This document shows, one piece after another, positions 1-6,596 of a DNA stretch of 10,656 nt. Source of the DNA: GWF2-30-66 sp042576225 (GTDB lineage Bacteria; Babelota; Babeliae; Babelales; Vermiphilaceae). Each line of letters opens with the position of its first letter. Position 1 is the stretch's first letter. A program made the translations under genes and the position numbers. The DNA lies in contig JBHPCA010000043.1 in assembly GCA_042576225.1 (NCBI GenBank), positions 1-10,656 of the forward strand, written 5' to 3'. The notes under the pieces were generated by a model. It searched no databases. It saw only the letters and a list, made by a program, of their open reading frames with translations, and was not told the DNA's origin.

Positions 1-55
1 AAAATGGGGCTAAAAAATCTATTAATAAGCCTGATAAAAAAGGCAAAACCCCACT
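1..55. repeat. 55-bp exact inverted copy of 1903-1957
   Basis: Bases 1-55 are the perfect reverse complement of 1903-1957, which encodes ankyrin unit NGAKKSINKPDKKGKTPL of the neighbouring gene. Read on the plus strand the segment gives the same peptide, then leaves the ankyrin pattern and stops at 114-116. Read on the minus strand it gives antisense protein fused to the leftmost gene. Identity ends sharply at 55/56 and may continue beyond the left edge. A real inversion, an amplification chimera or a contig-end overlap would all look like this. Confidence 0.95.
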
Positions 56-1129
56 TTCACCTATAACAAAAGCCTGTTTCAAAGCCGCTATTATTTTTTT
101 GTCTTTTTTACTTTGATATAGTTTATAAAAAACCGTTTTTGTATAAAGTTCTTGCTTTTCTATCGTTTCAAAAATGGATCTACAAAATGCAAGCCTTACC
201 AAGTCTATTATCTCTTGTTTTTGATCATTGTTATCCAGCTTGATCTTTTTAACCTTGTCTGCAACAAACTTCGTTTTACCCAGCATGTTTTTTTTATTGT
301 CAAACTTTTTTGCGTTTAAAATATAAGTTTTGATTTTGCAATCCGCAACTCCTACCGATTTCGTGTCAATTTGAGCACCATTTTCAATTAAATATTTCAC
401 CATATCTAAGTTGTTATTAAAACAGGCCCAATAAAGGGTAGCGTAACCATCATTATCCATTTTATTAATAGATTCTTTAGCGCCATTTTGAACTAAATAT
501 TTCACCATATCCAAACTGTTACGCCAACAAGCCCAATAAAGTGGGGTCTCGCCATTATTACCCGATTTATTAATGGATTCTTTAGCGCTATTTTCAACTA
601 AATAACTTACTACCTTAAAGTTACCTACTTTACAAGCCTTAAGAAGAGGATCATTAGCACCTTTTTGAATTAAATATTTCACCATCTCTAAATTGTTATT
701 CTTACAAGCCCAATAAAATGGGTTTTCGCCTTTATGATAGCGACAAGAAACAACTTTATTAATGGATTTTTTAGCACCTTTTTGAATTAAATATTTCACC
801 ATCTTTAAATTGTTATTCTGACAAGCCCAAAAAAGTGGGGTCACGCAATTATAATCCTCTTTATTAATGGATTTTTTAGCGCCATTTTCAACTAAACATT
901 TCACCATATCTAAACTGTTACGCCAACAAGCACAAGAAAGTGGGGTTTCGCCATAATCATCAGCTTTATTAACATCTATCTTTTCTTTTTCGACAAGTCT
1001 CTTGACTTCTTTTATATTACGCTTTTTGATGGCATCAAAAATATTGCCTCCGGCGAAAGATAATGAGCTTGACAAGAGTGCTGCCAATGCAAAAGTTGAT
1101 AAAATTATTTTTTTATTTAATTTAAACAT
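1..1129 (-). CDS. Exported ankyrin-repeat protein, 3' end cut or rearranged
   Basis: The frame is open from an ATG at 1129 to the left edge, 376 codons with no stop. GGAGG (1137-1141) lies 7 nt upstream and fixes the start. Residues 1-26 are a signal peptide ending in SLSFA. Ankyrin repeats occupy about residues 31-260; repeat starts are marked by TPLSCAC (62), TPLFWAC (97), NPFYWAC (136), DPLLKAC (160), TPLYWAC (195) and ATLYWAC (230). The fourth repeat is shortened by about nine residues. A lysine-rich linker and a helical module (about 305-358, containing CRSIF and FYKLY) follow, matching the C-terminus of the next gene. From residue 359 the frame runs through an inverted copy of ankyrin DNA and reads antisense protein, so the native C-terminus is missing here. 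Ankyrin repeats bind proteins, so a host-protein partner is plausible but not shown. It is a tandem paralogue of the 1245-2606 gene with its own promoter. Confidence 0.85.
   Translation of the reverse strand, partial: MFKLNKKIILSTFALAALLSSSLSFAGGNIFDAIKKRNIKEVKRLVEKEKIDVNKADDYGETPLSCACWRNSLDMVKCLVENGAKKSINKEDYNCVTPLFWACQNNNLKMVKYLIQKGAKKSINKVVSCRYHKGENPFYWACKNNNLEMVKYLIQKGANDPLLKACKVGNFKVVSYLVENSAKESINKSGNNGETPLYWACWRNSLDMVKYLVQNGAKESINKMDNDGYATLYWACFNNNLDMVKYLIENGAQIDTKSVGVADCKIKTYILNAKKFDNKKNMLGKTKFVADKVKKIKLDNNDQKQEIIDLVRLAFCRSIFETIEKQELYTKTVFYKLYQSKKDKKIIAALKQAFVIGESGVLPFLSGLLIDFLAPF
471..954. repeat. Near-identical DNA repeats inside the ankyrin array
   Basis: Two pairs of ankyrin units are conserved at DNA level. 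471-555 and 870-954 (85 bp, offset 399 = 133 codons) differ at about 7 bases. 654-712 and 771-829 (59 bp, offset 117 = 39 codons) differ at 2 bases. Such similarity in otherwise divergent repeats indicates recent intragenic duplication or conversion. The offsets are multiples of three, so unit gain or loss would keep the frame. Confidence 0.9.
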
Positions 1130-1143
1130 TTGCAAGCCTCCAT
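1106..1143 (-). repeat. 38-bp direct repeat at gene start, copy 1
   Basis: This block is identical to 2583-2620. It carries GGAGG, the 7-nt spacer, the ATG and the codons for MFKLNKKI. Identity ends abruptly on both sides, in the leader and in the signal-peptide core. The two ankyrin genes therefore share a duplicated or gene-converted translation start. Confidence 0.95.
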
Positions 1144-1193
1144 AAAGTTAGTTGGGATCATTATTAAAAACTTAATTTATCACTAATGAATAG

Positions 1194-1222
1194 AGAATAC
1201 AAGACAATATCTTATTTGTCAA
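1194..1222 (-). promoter_or_regulatory. Sigma-70-type promoter of the leftmost ankyrin gene
   Basis: On the minus strand a perfect -35 box TTGACA (1217-1222) is followed by a 17-nt spacer and -10 box TATTCT (1194-1199). Transcription would begin near 1187, leaving a leader of about 58 nt before the ATG at 1129. An inverted repeat, GACAA/TTGTC (1203-1220), lies in the spacer and overlaps the -35 box; it could be an operator. The promoter sits in the 115-bp gap after the preceding ankyrin gene, so this gene can be transcribed alone. Confidence 0.65.
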
Positions 1223-1244
1223 TTGCGTAATTAAAGTACTTAAA

Positions 1245-2606
1245 CTACCATAATGTAAATCTTCTTTTTGGCATCTTAAACATAAACGATTGTTTATTTT
1301 CTACTTTAAGCTTAATCTTCTTGACCTTCTTTATCGATTGCAACAAAAAGTTTTGATATGTTTTATTGGCAAAATTATTGAGATCAACATCAAAAGTATC
1401 GCATAAGGCTTTTTTGATTTTCTGAGCATCTTTTTCGTTTGTTTTTGCTTGTTGCCATAAGCTAAAAAATATTGTTTTTTTCGTCTTATCAGCTTTGTTA
1501 TTCTTAAAAATAGACCGGTGCAATACTAGTCTTACAAGATCTATTATCTCTTGACTGCATTTTTCTCCGTTGTTATTTGTATCTTGGTTATCCTTTATAA
1601 GCTTTTTGATTTTGTTTATTACAAAATTAATTTTATCACTTTTTGTTTTTTGACCATCAAAATTTTTTGCATTTAAAATATAAGTTTTTATTGTACTATT
1701 ATTTTTTGCTTTTTCCATAGATTTCTTATCAACGTTGGCGCCATTTTCAACTAAATGCCTGACTATCTGGAGGCTCCCATTGAAACAGGCCCAATACAAA
1801 GGAGTTTGTTTTTTATTATCAACTGTATTAATAGATACTGCCCCCCCTTTTTTTATTAATAATTTTACTATGGAAATCTTATCATTGAAGCAGGCCCAGT
1901 GTAGTGGGGTTTTGCCTTTTTTATCAGGCTTATTAATAGATTTTTTAGCCCCATTTTTCAACAACAATTTCACTATTTGGTAGTTACCATTAAAGCAGGC
2001 CCAATACAGTGAGGTTTTGCCCTTATGTTGCCCAGACTGAACAACTTTATTAATAAATTTTATACATTTTTCCTTACTGCTATTTCTAATAAAACATTTT
2101 ACTAGTTTGAGCTCATTACGATAGCAAGCCCAGTAAAATGGGGTTAACCCTTTATACTGGCCAGACTTAAGCACCTGGTTAACATCTATATTTTTGTGGC
2201 TTAATAATTCTTTTACTATCGCAACGTTTTCGCATTCGCAAGCTACCCATAGTGGAGTTTCGCCCTCATAACCTGGCAGCAGAATTTCCCCTTTATAGCG
2301 CAGTGGGGTTTTGTTTTTGTGTAAACCAGACGTAACCGGTTTGTTAATATCTACCTTTTTTTCTTTGAGAAACTTTTTAATTTTTTTTAAATTACCTTTT
2401 TTAATAACATCAAACACACTACTTTTTGCAGGTTTTTTACAATACTTATTGTACGATTTTTTTTTTGCACATATTTTTTTAAAACATAAAAGTATGCATG
2501 ATATACATGTTTTCTTTTTATGGCCCATGCTTTTTGAGTTGTTAAAACTTGCCAAAGAGCAAAGTGCAATAATTAGCAAGAGTATTTTTTTATTTAATTT
2601 AAACAT
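1245..2606 (-). CDS. Exported ankyrin-repeat protein with Cys-rich N-terminus
   Basis: The gene has 453 codons from the ATG at 2606, placed 7 nt after GGAGG; a TTG six bases upstream is too close to that site. Residues 1-26 are a signal-peptide-like hydrophobic stretch. A basic, cysteine-rich segment follows (about 32-58, containing CISC, LLCFKKIC and YC) and is absent from the leftmost paralogue. Six to seven ankyrin repeats span about 64-295, with TPFYWAC, TSLYWAC, TPLHWAC and TPLYWAC. The lysine-rich tail carries the shared helical module (about 353-408, with HRSIF and FFSLW) and ends in a basic tail. It lies 20 bp after the large ankyrin gene and is probably co-transcribed with it. Coding-strand A7G7 at 1841-1854 is a potential slippage tract. 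The ankyrin fold is confident; secretion and a host target are inference. Confidence 0.9.
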   Translation of the reverse strand: MFKLNKKILLLIIALCSLASFNNSKSMGHKKKTCISCILLCFKKICAKKKSYNKYCKKPAKSSVFDVIKKGNLKKIKKFLKEKKVDINKPVTSGLHKNKTPLRYKGEILLPGYEGETPLWVACECENVAIVKELLSHKNIDVNQVLKSGQYKGLTPFYWACYRNELKLVKCFIRNSSKEKCIKFINKVVQSGQHKGKTSLYWACFNGNYQIVKLLLKNGAKKSINKPDKKGKTPLHWACFNDKISIVKLLIKKGGAVSINTVDNKKQTPLYWACFNGSLQIVRHLVENGANVDKKSMEKAKNNSTIKTYILNAKNFDGQKTKSDKINFVINKIKKLIKDNQDTNNNGEKCSQEIIDLVRLVLHRSIFKNNKADKTKKTIFFSLWQQAKTNEKDAQKIKKALCDTFDVDLNNFANKTYQNFLLQSIKKVKKIKLKVENKQSFMFKMPKRRFTLW

Positions 2607-2620
2607 TTGCAAGCCTCCAT
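2583..2620 (-). repeat. 38-bp direct repeat at gene start, copy 2
   Basis: Identical to 1106-1143. It contains the ribosome binding site and the first eight codons of the 1245-2606 gene, and it covers almost the whole 20-bp gap after the upstream stop codon. Confidence 0.95.
2614..2618 (-). promoter_or_regulatory. Ribosome binding site deciding the start at 2606
   Basis: GGAGG on the minus strand lies 7 nt from the ATG at 2606 but only 1 nt from the in-frame TTG at 2612. The ATG is therefore the start. The same arrangement precedes the ATG at 1129. Confidence 0.8.
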
Positions 2621-2626
2621 TTATTG

Positions 2627-4846
2627 CTATTTTGAAAATTCTATATAATCTTTATTTTTATACTTTCGTAATAATTTCACCATTTTATGGTTATTATTTT
2701 TCCAAGCCCAATATAGTGGGTTTTTGCCCCTTTTGTTAGTTTTTGTTATAGATTTACCCGCGCCATTTTTAAGTAGTAAATCTACTAATATGTTATTGTC
2801 GTGGAGACAGGCAAAATAAAGTGGCGTTTCGCCATTTTTATCAGACTTATTAATAGTTTCTTGTGTAACAATGCCAAGATTAATCATATATTTTACAATC
2901 TTGAATTTATTATAATAACAGGCCCAATGCAATGGAGTTAACCCAAAAATATCTAATTGATTTATACACCCTAACCCCCCTTTTTGAACAATGTACTTAA
3001 TAAGTTTTTTATTACGCAAAACCGATGCTAAATAAAGAGGCGTTTGCCCTTCTTTATTCGGCATTGTTATAGTTTCTTTATTGCAATATGGTAAAATTAA
3101 CTCTACAATATTTATAACATGCTTGTTTAAAAATCCGTTCCATAAAAGAATTGAAAGTGACGTTCTTCCTAGTGCGTCACTTTGGTTTAACACGGCTACG
3201 GGGGGGATATCAAAAGCTTCTTTTAGCGTGAGTAGTAATTCAAAGTTAAAACTCTTAAGAACATAGTCATAAAACTTAAAAAAAGTCGTTGCTTGAAATG
3301 TTTTTTTCCCATCTAAAACTTCTTTGATAGATCGCGAAAAACAGATCTTTATGATAAATTTACCCAGCGATCTCTGTTCTTTTTTGCCAAGAAATAAACT
3401 TTTTAGGTTGTTTTCAGAAAGTCCATGTACACCATACTCTTTTACTGCTTGTATATACAGTTTTATTTTTTTGTTTTTTGTCTCTTCTATTCTTTTTATA
3501 TTTTTACATAAAAAATTGCGAATCTTACTTTGGGATTTGCGCCAGCAATTTTCATTCTTATTTTTGGGAATAATACTCGCAGGCAATGCATTATTTTCCA
3601 AAAGAATCTGTACCATTTCAAAGTTATCGTTTTTGATTGCATAGCCCAATGGGGAAAGATTCTTACAATCTCTTTTATTAATAGTGCTATGGTTGCAATA
3701 TGGTAAAAGTAGTTTAAACGCTTCCAAGTTATTTTTTATGCAAGCCATGGCAAGAGGTGTTCTTCCAAATATGTTTGGTGTATTTGCGGATATTTTACAA
3801 TAAGGCAAAATTCTTTTGATAAGCATCAAAACAGACTTATCACAAAGACTTTTACTCACAAGAAAAGATAAGAGCGTATCTCCATATTTGTCACATTTGT
3901 TTACATATATTATTGGTAGCGATTCAAAAACCTTTTTAAATAGAGATGCTTCAATTGTGTCAAAAAGTTTGAAAAATAAACTGGCACGCAGTGCCCTTTT
4001 GTTTTCTATAGCCCAACTGACAGATTGTGAAAAGCATCGTCTTGCCAAAAAATTAAAAATGTTTTTGCGAATTCTTTTATCGCTTTCGCCCATGCTTTTT
4101 AAAAACTCAATCTTCTTTTTTTTATCACGTAATTCATAGTGTAAAGCTGCAACCAAGTAATTTCTGATTTTTCTTTTTTTTATTGTATTTATGTAGTTTT
4201 TACTGATGTATTGCTCATTTTTTACCCCATTTTCCAAAAGAATTCTTACCATTTTGTTGTTCTTTTTTTCAAGCGCACGCTCAATGCATTTTGGATCGTG
4301 TATAGTTTTTTCATCACAATAGGGTAAAAGTTTATGAAACATCTGGAAATTGCCGTGAGAGCAGGCAAGCAAAAAAGGAGTAAAGCCATCTATACATACC
4401 AAATTTACAATAGAACTATCCAATTGCGGCACAAGAAATGTAAAAAGAGTTATATTATTGTGGAAACATGCCCAGTAAAGCGGTGTTGTGTAGTATATGT
4501 CTTCTTTTTCTACAATTTTATCCGTACAATATCGAGTGATAAAGCTTGAGATAGAATTCTGCAATAAAAATCTTGCAAGAAATTCATTATTTTTACAAAA
4601 AGCTAAACAAACTGGTGTTTTGCCAAATTTATCTCGAAGTTTTATTGTCTCCGGATAATCATTTAAAAGCTTTTTTAACGCTTTGAATCTATTATTTATC
4701 ACATACTTATGAATCTTTTTTTTCTTATTTCTCTCTTTAATATTTGCCGCAAAAAGTTTTGATGAAAAAGATAAAAAAATGATTAACGGCACTACAATAC
4801 TTCTAAAAAATAATATGTTATGACGCATTTTTTTTATTTTGCTCAT
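2627..4846 (-). CDS. Large exported ankyrin-repeat protein with internal duplication
   Basis: The gene has 739 codons from the chosen ATG; the frame is open further up to a TTG at 4924, with other ATGs at 4900, 4864 and 4828. I chose 4846 because a basic N-terminus then leads directly into a hydrophobic signal segment (about residues 10-34, ending SKLFAA). No start has a strong ribosome binding site. Ankyrin repeats occur at about 45-205, 320-420 and 555-730. They are separated by two lysine-rich helical regions carrying the module shared with the smaller ankyrin proteins (about 260-312 with CFSQSV and FFKLF; about 494-549 with CFSRSI and FFKFY). The two halves align as a duplication: each has LLEN, then KIRN(Y/F)L, a charged helix, the module, (I/L)LPYC and further ankyrin repeats. 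It heads a probable operon with the 1245-2606 gene. Function beyond protein binding is unknown. Confidence 0.88.
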   Translation of the reverse strand: MSKIKKMRHNILFFRSIVVPLIIFLSFSSKLFAANIKERNKKKKIHKYVINNRFKALKKLLNDYPETIKLRDKFGKTPVCLAFCKNNEFLARFLLQNSISSFITRYCTDKIVEKEDIYYTTPLYWACFHNNITLFTFLVPQLDSSIVNLVCIDGFTPFLLACSHGNFQMFHKLLPYCDEKTIHDPKCIERALEKKNNKMVRILLENGVKNEQYISKNYINTIKKRKIRNYLVAALHYELRDKKKKIEFLKSMGESDKRIRKNIFNFLARRCFSQSVSWAIENKRALRASLFFKLFDTIEASLFKKVFESLPIIYVNKCDKYGDTLLSFLVSKSLCDKSVLMLIKRILPYCKISANTPNIFGRTPLAMACIKNNLEAFKLLLPYCNHSTINKRDCKNLSPLGYAIKNDNFEMVQILLENNALPASIIPKNKNENCWRKSQSKIRNFLCKNIKRIEETKNKKIKLYIQAVKEYGVHGLSENNLKSLFLGKKEQRSLGKFIIKICFSRSIKEVLDGKKTFQATTFFKFYDYVLKSFNFELLLTLKEAFDIPPVAVLNQSDALGRTSLSILLWNGFLNKHVINIVELILPYCNKETITMPNKEGQTPLYLASVLRNKKLIKYIVQKGGLGCINQLDIFGLTPLHWACYYNKFKIVKYMINLGIVTQETINKSDKNGETPLYFACLHDNNILVDLLLKNGAGKSITKTNKRGKNPLYWAWKNNNHKMVKLLRKYKNKDYIEFSK

Positions 4847-4908
4847 TTTGATAAATTCTCGCATTTTAATCACATAACTTATTTCGCTTATTACGCTCAT
4901 CTCACAAT

Positions 4909-4953
4909 TTATAAAAACAGCCAAAAGAGTTCTGAACTCTTGCTTTTAGCCAT
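4909..4953 (-). other. Possible leader peptide ORF (speculative)
   Basis: A 14-codon frame, MAKSKSSELFWLFL then TAA, begins about 12 nt after the predicted transcription start of the large ankyrin gene and runs across the hairpin at 4925-4941. No convincing ribosome binding site precedes it, and such a short frame can arise by chance. It matters only if the hairpin is an attenuator. Confidence 0.15.
4911..4943 (-). terminator. Hairpin with T-tract: terminator or leader attenuator
   Basis: AAGAGTTC and GAACTCTT (4925-4932 and 4934-4941) form a perfect 8-bp palindrome around one base. On the minus strand it is followed, after a few bases, by TTTTT (4913-4917). It could end the transcript of the WD40 gene that stops at 5034. 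It also lies downstream of the predicted promoter at 4972-5000, so it would sit in the leader of the large ankyrin gene and could attenuate it. Confidence 0.5.
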
Positions 4954-4971
4954 ATCTTATCGCAAAATAAA

Positions 4972-5000
4972 AGTATAAACAATTAAATGCAATTTGCCAA
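4972..5000 (-). promoter_or_regulatory. Sigma-70-type promoter of the large ankyrin gene
   Basis: On the minus strand -35 TTGGCA (4995-5000), a 17-nt spacer and -10 TATACT (4972-4977) lie just after the WD40 stop codon. Transcription would start near 4965, leaving about 120 nt of leader before the ATG at 4846. It would also serve the 1245-2606 gene, which has only 20 bp upstream of it. Confidence 0.6.
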
Positions 5001-5033
5001 CATGTATTTGCTTAAACCCTAGGGCCACAAACA

Positions 5034-6494
5034 CTATGTAGTGCGGACTATAAGATCGCTAAACTTATTGCTAGATATTATTTTCTTTAAGTTTTCTATT
5101 ATCAGCTTGCCTCGACTTTTCTTTTGCTTGTAAAGCTCTTGCTTAATCTGAAAATCGGACGATGTTCTATAGGTCGTAACCTGGCCATTTAGATCAATAA
5201 ATAAAAGCTTTTTGTTGTCGCGACTAAAGCGCAAGCATTTTACGCCGCTTTTATGTTTATATTCAAGTATTCTTCTCTTATTTTTTATATCAATAACTAT
5301 AACTTTGTTACCCCGGCATACTGAAACAAGATAACTTTCATCATCGCTAAAAAATAGGTTTTCCAACAGTCTAATATGAGAATAAAAATAAATCTTTTTT
5401 TCTTTTGTATTATAAAGTCTAACCATTTTATCAAATCCCCCAGAAACAATATAGTCTCCATTATTACTTACACATATACAACAAGCCAATCTGTTATGCT
5501 TGTGTGATAATACCAATTTATTCTTTTTTATATCAAAAAATTTGACTTCTCCAGTTCTCGTCGCCGATACAATATATTGTTCATCCCCACTAAAACAGAG
5601 GTAACGAACCGAAGCATCATGCTTGTATAACAAAACGTCTTTATTTTTTGTTATATCAAATACTCTTACTGTTTTATCATCCCCTCCTGATGCAATATAT
5701 GTACAATTATTGCTAAAACACAAACATCGAATCCTTTTCGTGTGTCTTTTTGGACAGATCCATGTTTTATTTTTCATATTAAAAACAACAACCGCTCCAT
5801 CTTCTGTGCCTGATGCAACAAAGCATCGCTTTTTACTGATTATCAAACAACTAATACGACTATTAAACTTACTAAAAGAAAAGGTTTTTTTATTTTTATC
5901 TTTCTTTTTCTTTTTAATTTTTACATCAAATATTTTAACAATTTTGTCATACCCCGCTGAGACAAAAAAATCACCATCATTACTCATGCGCATAAAAAGA
6001 ATAGGCCCCCCGTGATCGCATGATAAAAGCTCCATTTTCTTTCTTACATCAAAAACTTTAATTTCCCCCTTTTTTGTACTTGATGTAACACAACCCCCAT
6101 TACCACTCAATAATACATGAGAAACTACACAATACTTAGTATTTTTCAGCATAGGCAAAACCAATTTTTTATGTGTATACGTTACAATTGGTACTTTTTT
6201 GTTTTTTCTTATATCTCTTATATCAAAAACTTTAACTTTGCTATCACCTCCTGCAGCAACAAAATTTCCACAGGAAGATATTTCTTGCAAACCAAAACAT
6301 GGCAATTTTATTTCAGGAAGTTTTTTGAACTTTTCATATAGCACTAACTTAGGCACAAGTTCAGATTTTATAAATACGGATTTTATAAGCGAAGATTTTT
6401 TACGTTCAGGGTTATTTTCCATTGCATGTATATATTGCCCACCTGATACAAAAAACACTATCCCTAATAACAAAAAATTTCTTGCGTATATCAT
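5034..6494 (-). CDS. Exported WD40-type beta-propeller protein
   Basis: The gene has 486 codons. The ATG is preceded by AGGGTGG with about 9 nt spacing. Residues 1-24 form a signal peptide (hydrophobic core LLLGIVFFV, end YIHA). Nine repeat ends occur at 87 VKVFDI, 145 IKVFDV, 186 VKIFDV, 235 VVVFNM, 276 VRVFDI, 317 VKFFDI, 358 VRLYNT, 398 VIVIDI and 439 VTTYRT, mostly 40-41 residues apart. Each preceding strand has the WD40 pattern of a serine or alanine, GG or G, then D before the last strand. The usual Trp-Asp is replaced by Phe-Asp. A polylysine loop (194-203) interrupts one blade, and a basic helical tail follows residue 445. WD40 propellers are scaffolds for protein complexes and no catalytic residues are visible. 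Export suggests an envelope or host-facing role. A probable promoter lies at 6554-6583. The fold is confident; the partner is unknown. Confidence 0.9.
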   Translation of the reverse strand: MIYARNFLLLGIVFFVSGGQYIHAMENNPERKKSSLIKSVFIKSELVPKLVLYEKFKKLPEIKLPCFGLQEISSCGNFVAAGGDSKVKVFDIRDIRKNKKVPIVTYTHKKLVLPMLKNTKYCVVSHVLLSGNGGCVTSSTKKGEIKVFDVRKKMELLSCDHGGPILFMRMSNDGDFFVSAGYDKIVKIFDVKIKKKKKDKNKKTFSFSKFNSRISCLIISKKRCFVASGTEDGAVVVFNMKNKTWICPKRHTKRIRCLCFSNNCTYIASGGDDKTVRVFDITKNKDVLLYKHDASVRYLCFSGDEQYIVSATRTGEVKFFDIKKNKLVLSHKHNRLACCICVSNNGDYIVSGGFDKMVRLYNTKEKKIYFYSHIRLLENLFFSDDESYLVSVCRGNKVIVIDIKNKRRILEYKHKSGVKCLRFSRDNKKLLFIDLNGQVTTYRTSSDFQIKQELYKQKKSRGKLIIENLKKIISSNKFSDLIVRTT

Positions 6495-6553
6495 AATAAA
6501 TTTCCACCCTTATATTTCAAGATTATTTCTATACACCTTTTTGCGCCACTAAG

Positions 6554-6583
6554 ATTATTACGCATTAAAGAAATTTTTTGCAA
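6554..6583 (-). promoter_or_regulatory. Possible promoter of the WD40 gene
   Basis: On the minus strand TTGCAA (6578-6583) is followed after 18 nt by AATAAT (6554-6559), in the 135-bp gap before the WD40 start. The -10 box matches consensus at five of six positions but the -35 box at only four, and the region is AT-rich, so the call is moderate. Confidence 0.4.
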
Positions 6584-6596
6584 GAAAAATATTATT

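Noticed and set aside
3..116. Plus-strand ankyrin gene fragment entering from the left
   Set aside because: Only the 55-bp inverted copy is ankyrin-like; the rest is antisense to the leftmost gene, so no separate gene is supported.
471..954. Regularly spaced repeats considered as a CRISPR array
   Set aside because: The repeats are in-frame ankyrin codons without unique spacers of constant length.
1117..1143. Mini-ORF MEACKCLN overlapping the start of both small ankyrin genes
   Set aside because: Its ATG overlaps the ribosome site itself and its conservation follows from the 38-bp duplicated block, so it is probably fortuitous.
2540..2606. Lipoprotein signal (IALC) in the second ankyrin gene
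   Set aside because: The residue before Cys is Leu, not Gly, Ala or Ser, so it does not fit the lipobox.
2604..2612. TTG at 2612 as start of the second ankyrin gene
   Set aside because: It lies only 1 nt from GGAGG; the ATG at 2606 has ideal 7-nt spacing and matches the start of the paralogue.
2311..2739. 142-codon plus-strand open frame
   Set aside because: It is antisense to the ends of two ankyrin genes, has no ribosome site, and its hydrophobic composition is what antisense lysine-rich coding gives.
4847..4924. TTG at 4924 as start of the large ankyrin gene
   Set aside because: It falls inside the hairpin/T-tract region and would put a polar 26-residue tail before the signal segment, with no ribosome site.
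5623..6015. 130-codon plus-strand open frame
   Set aside because: It is antisense to the regular propeller repeats, which explain its length and repetitiveness.
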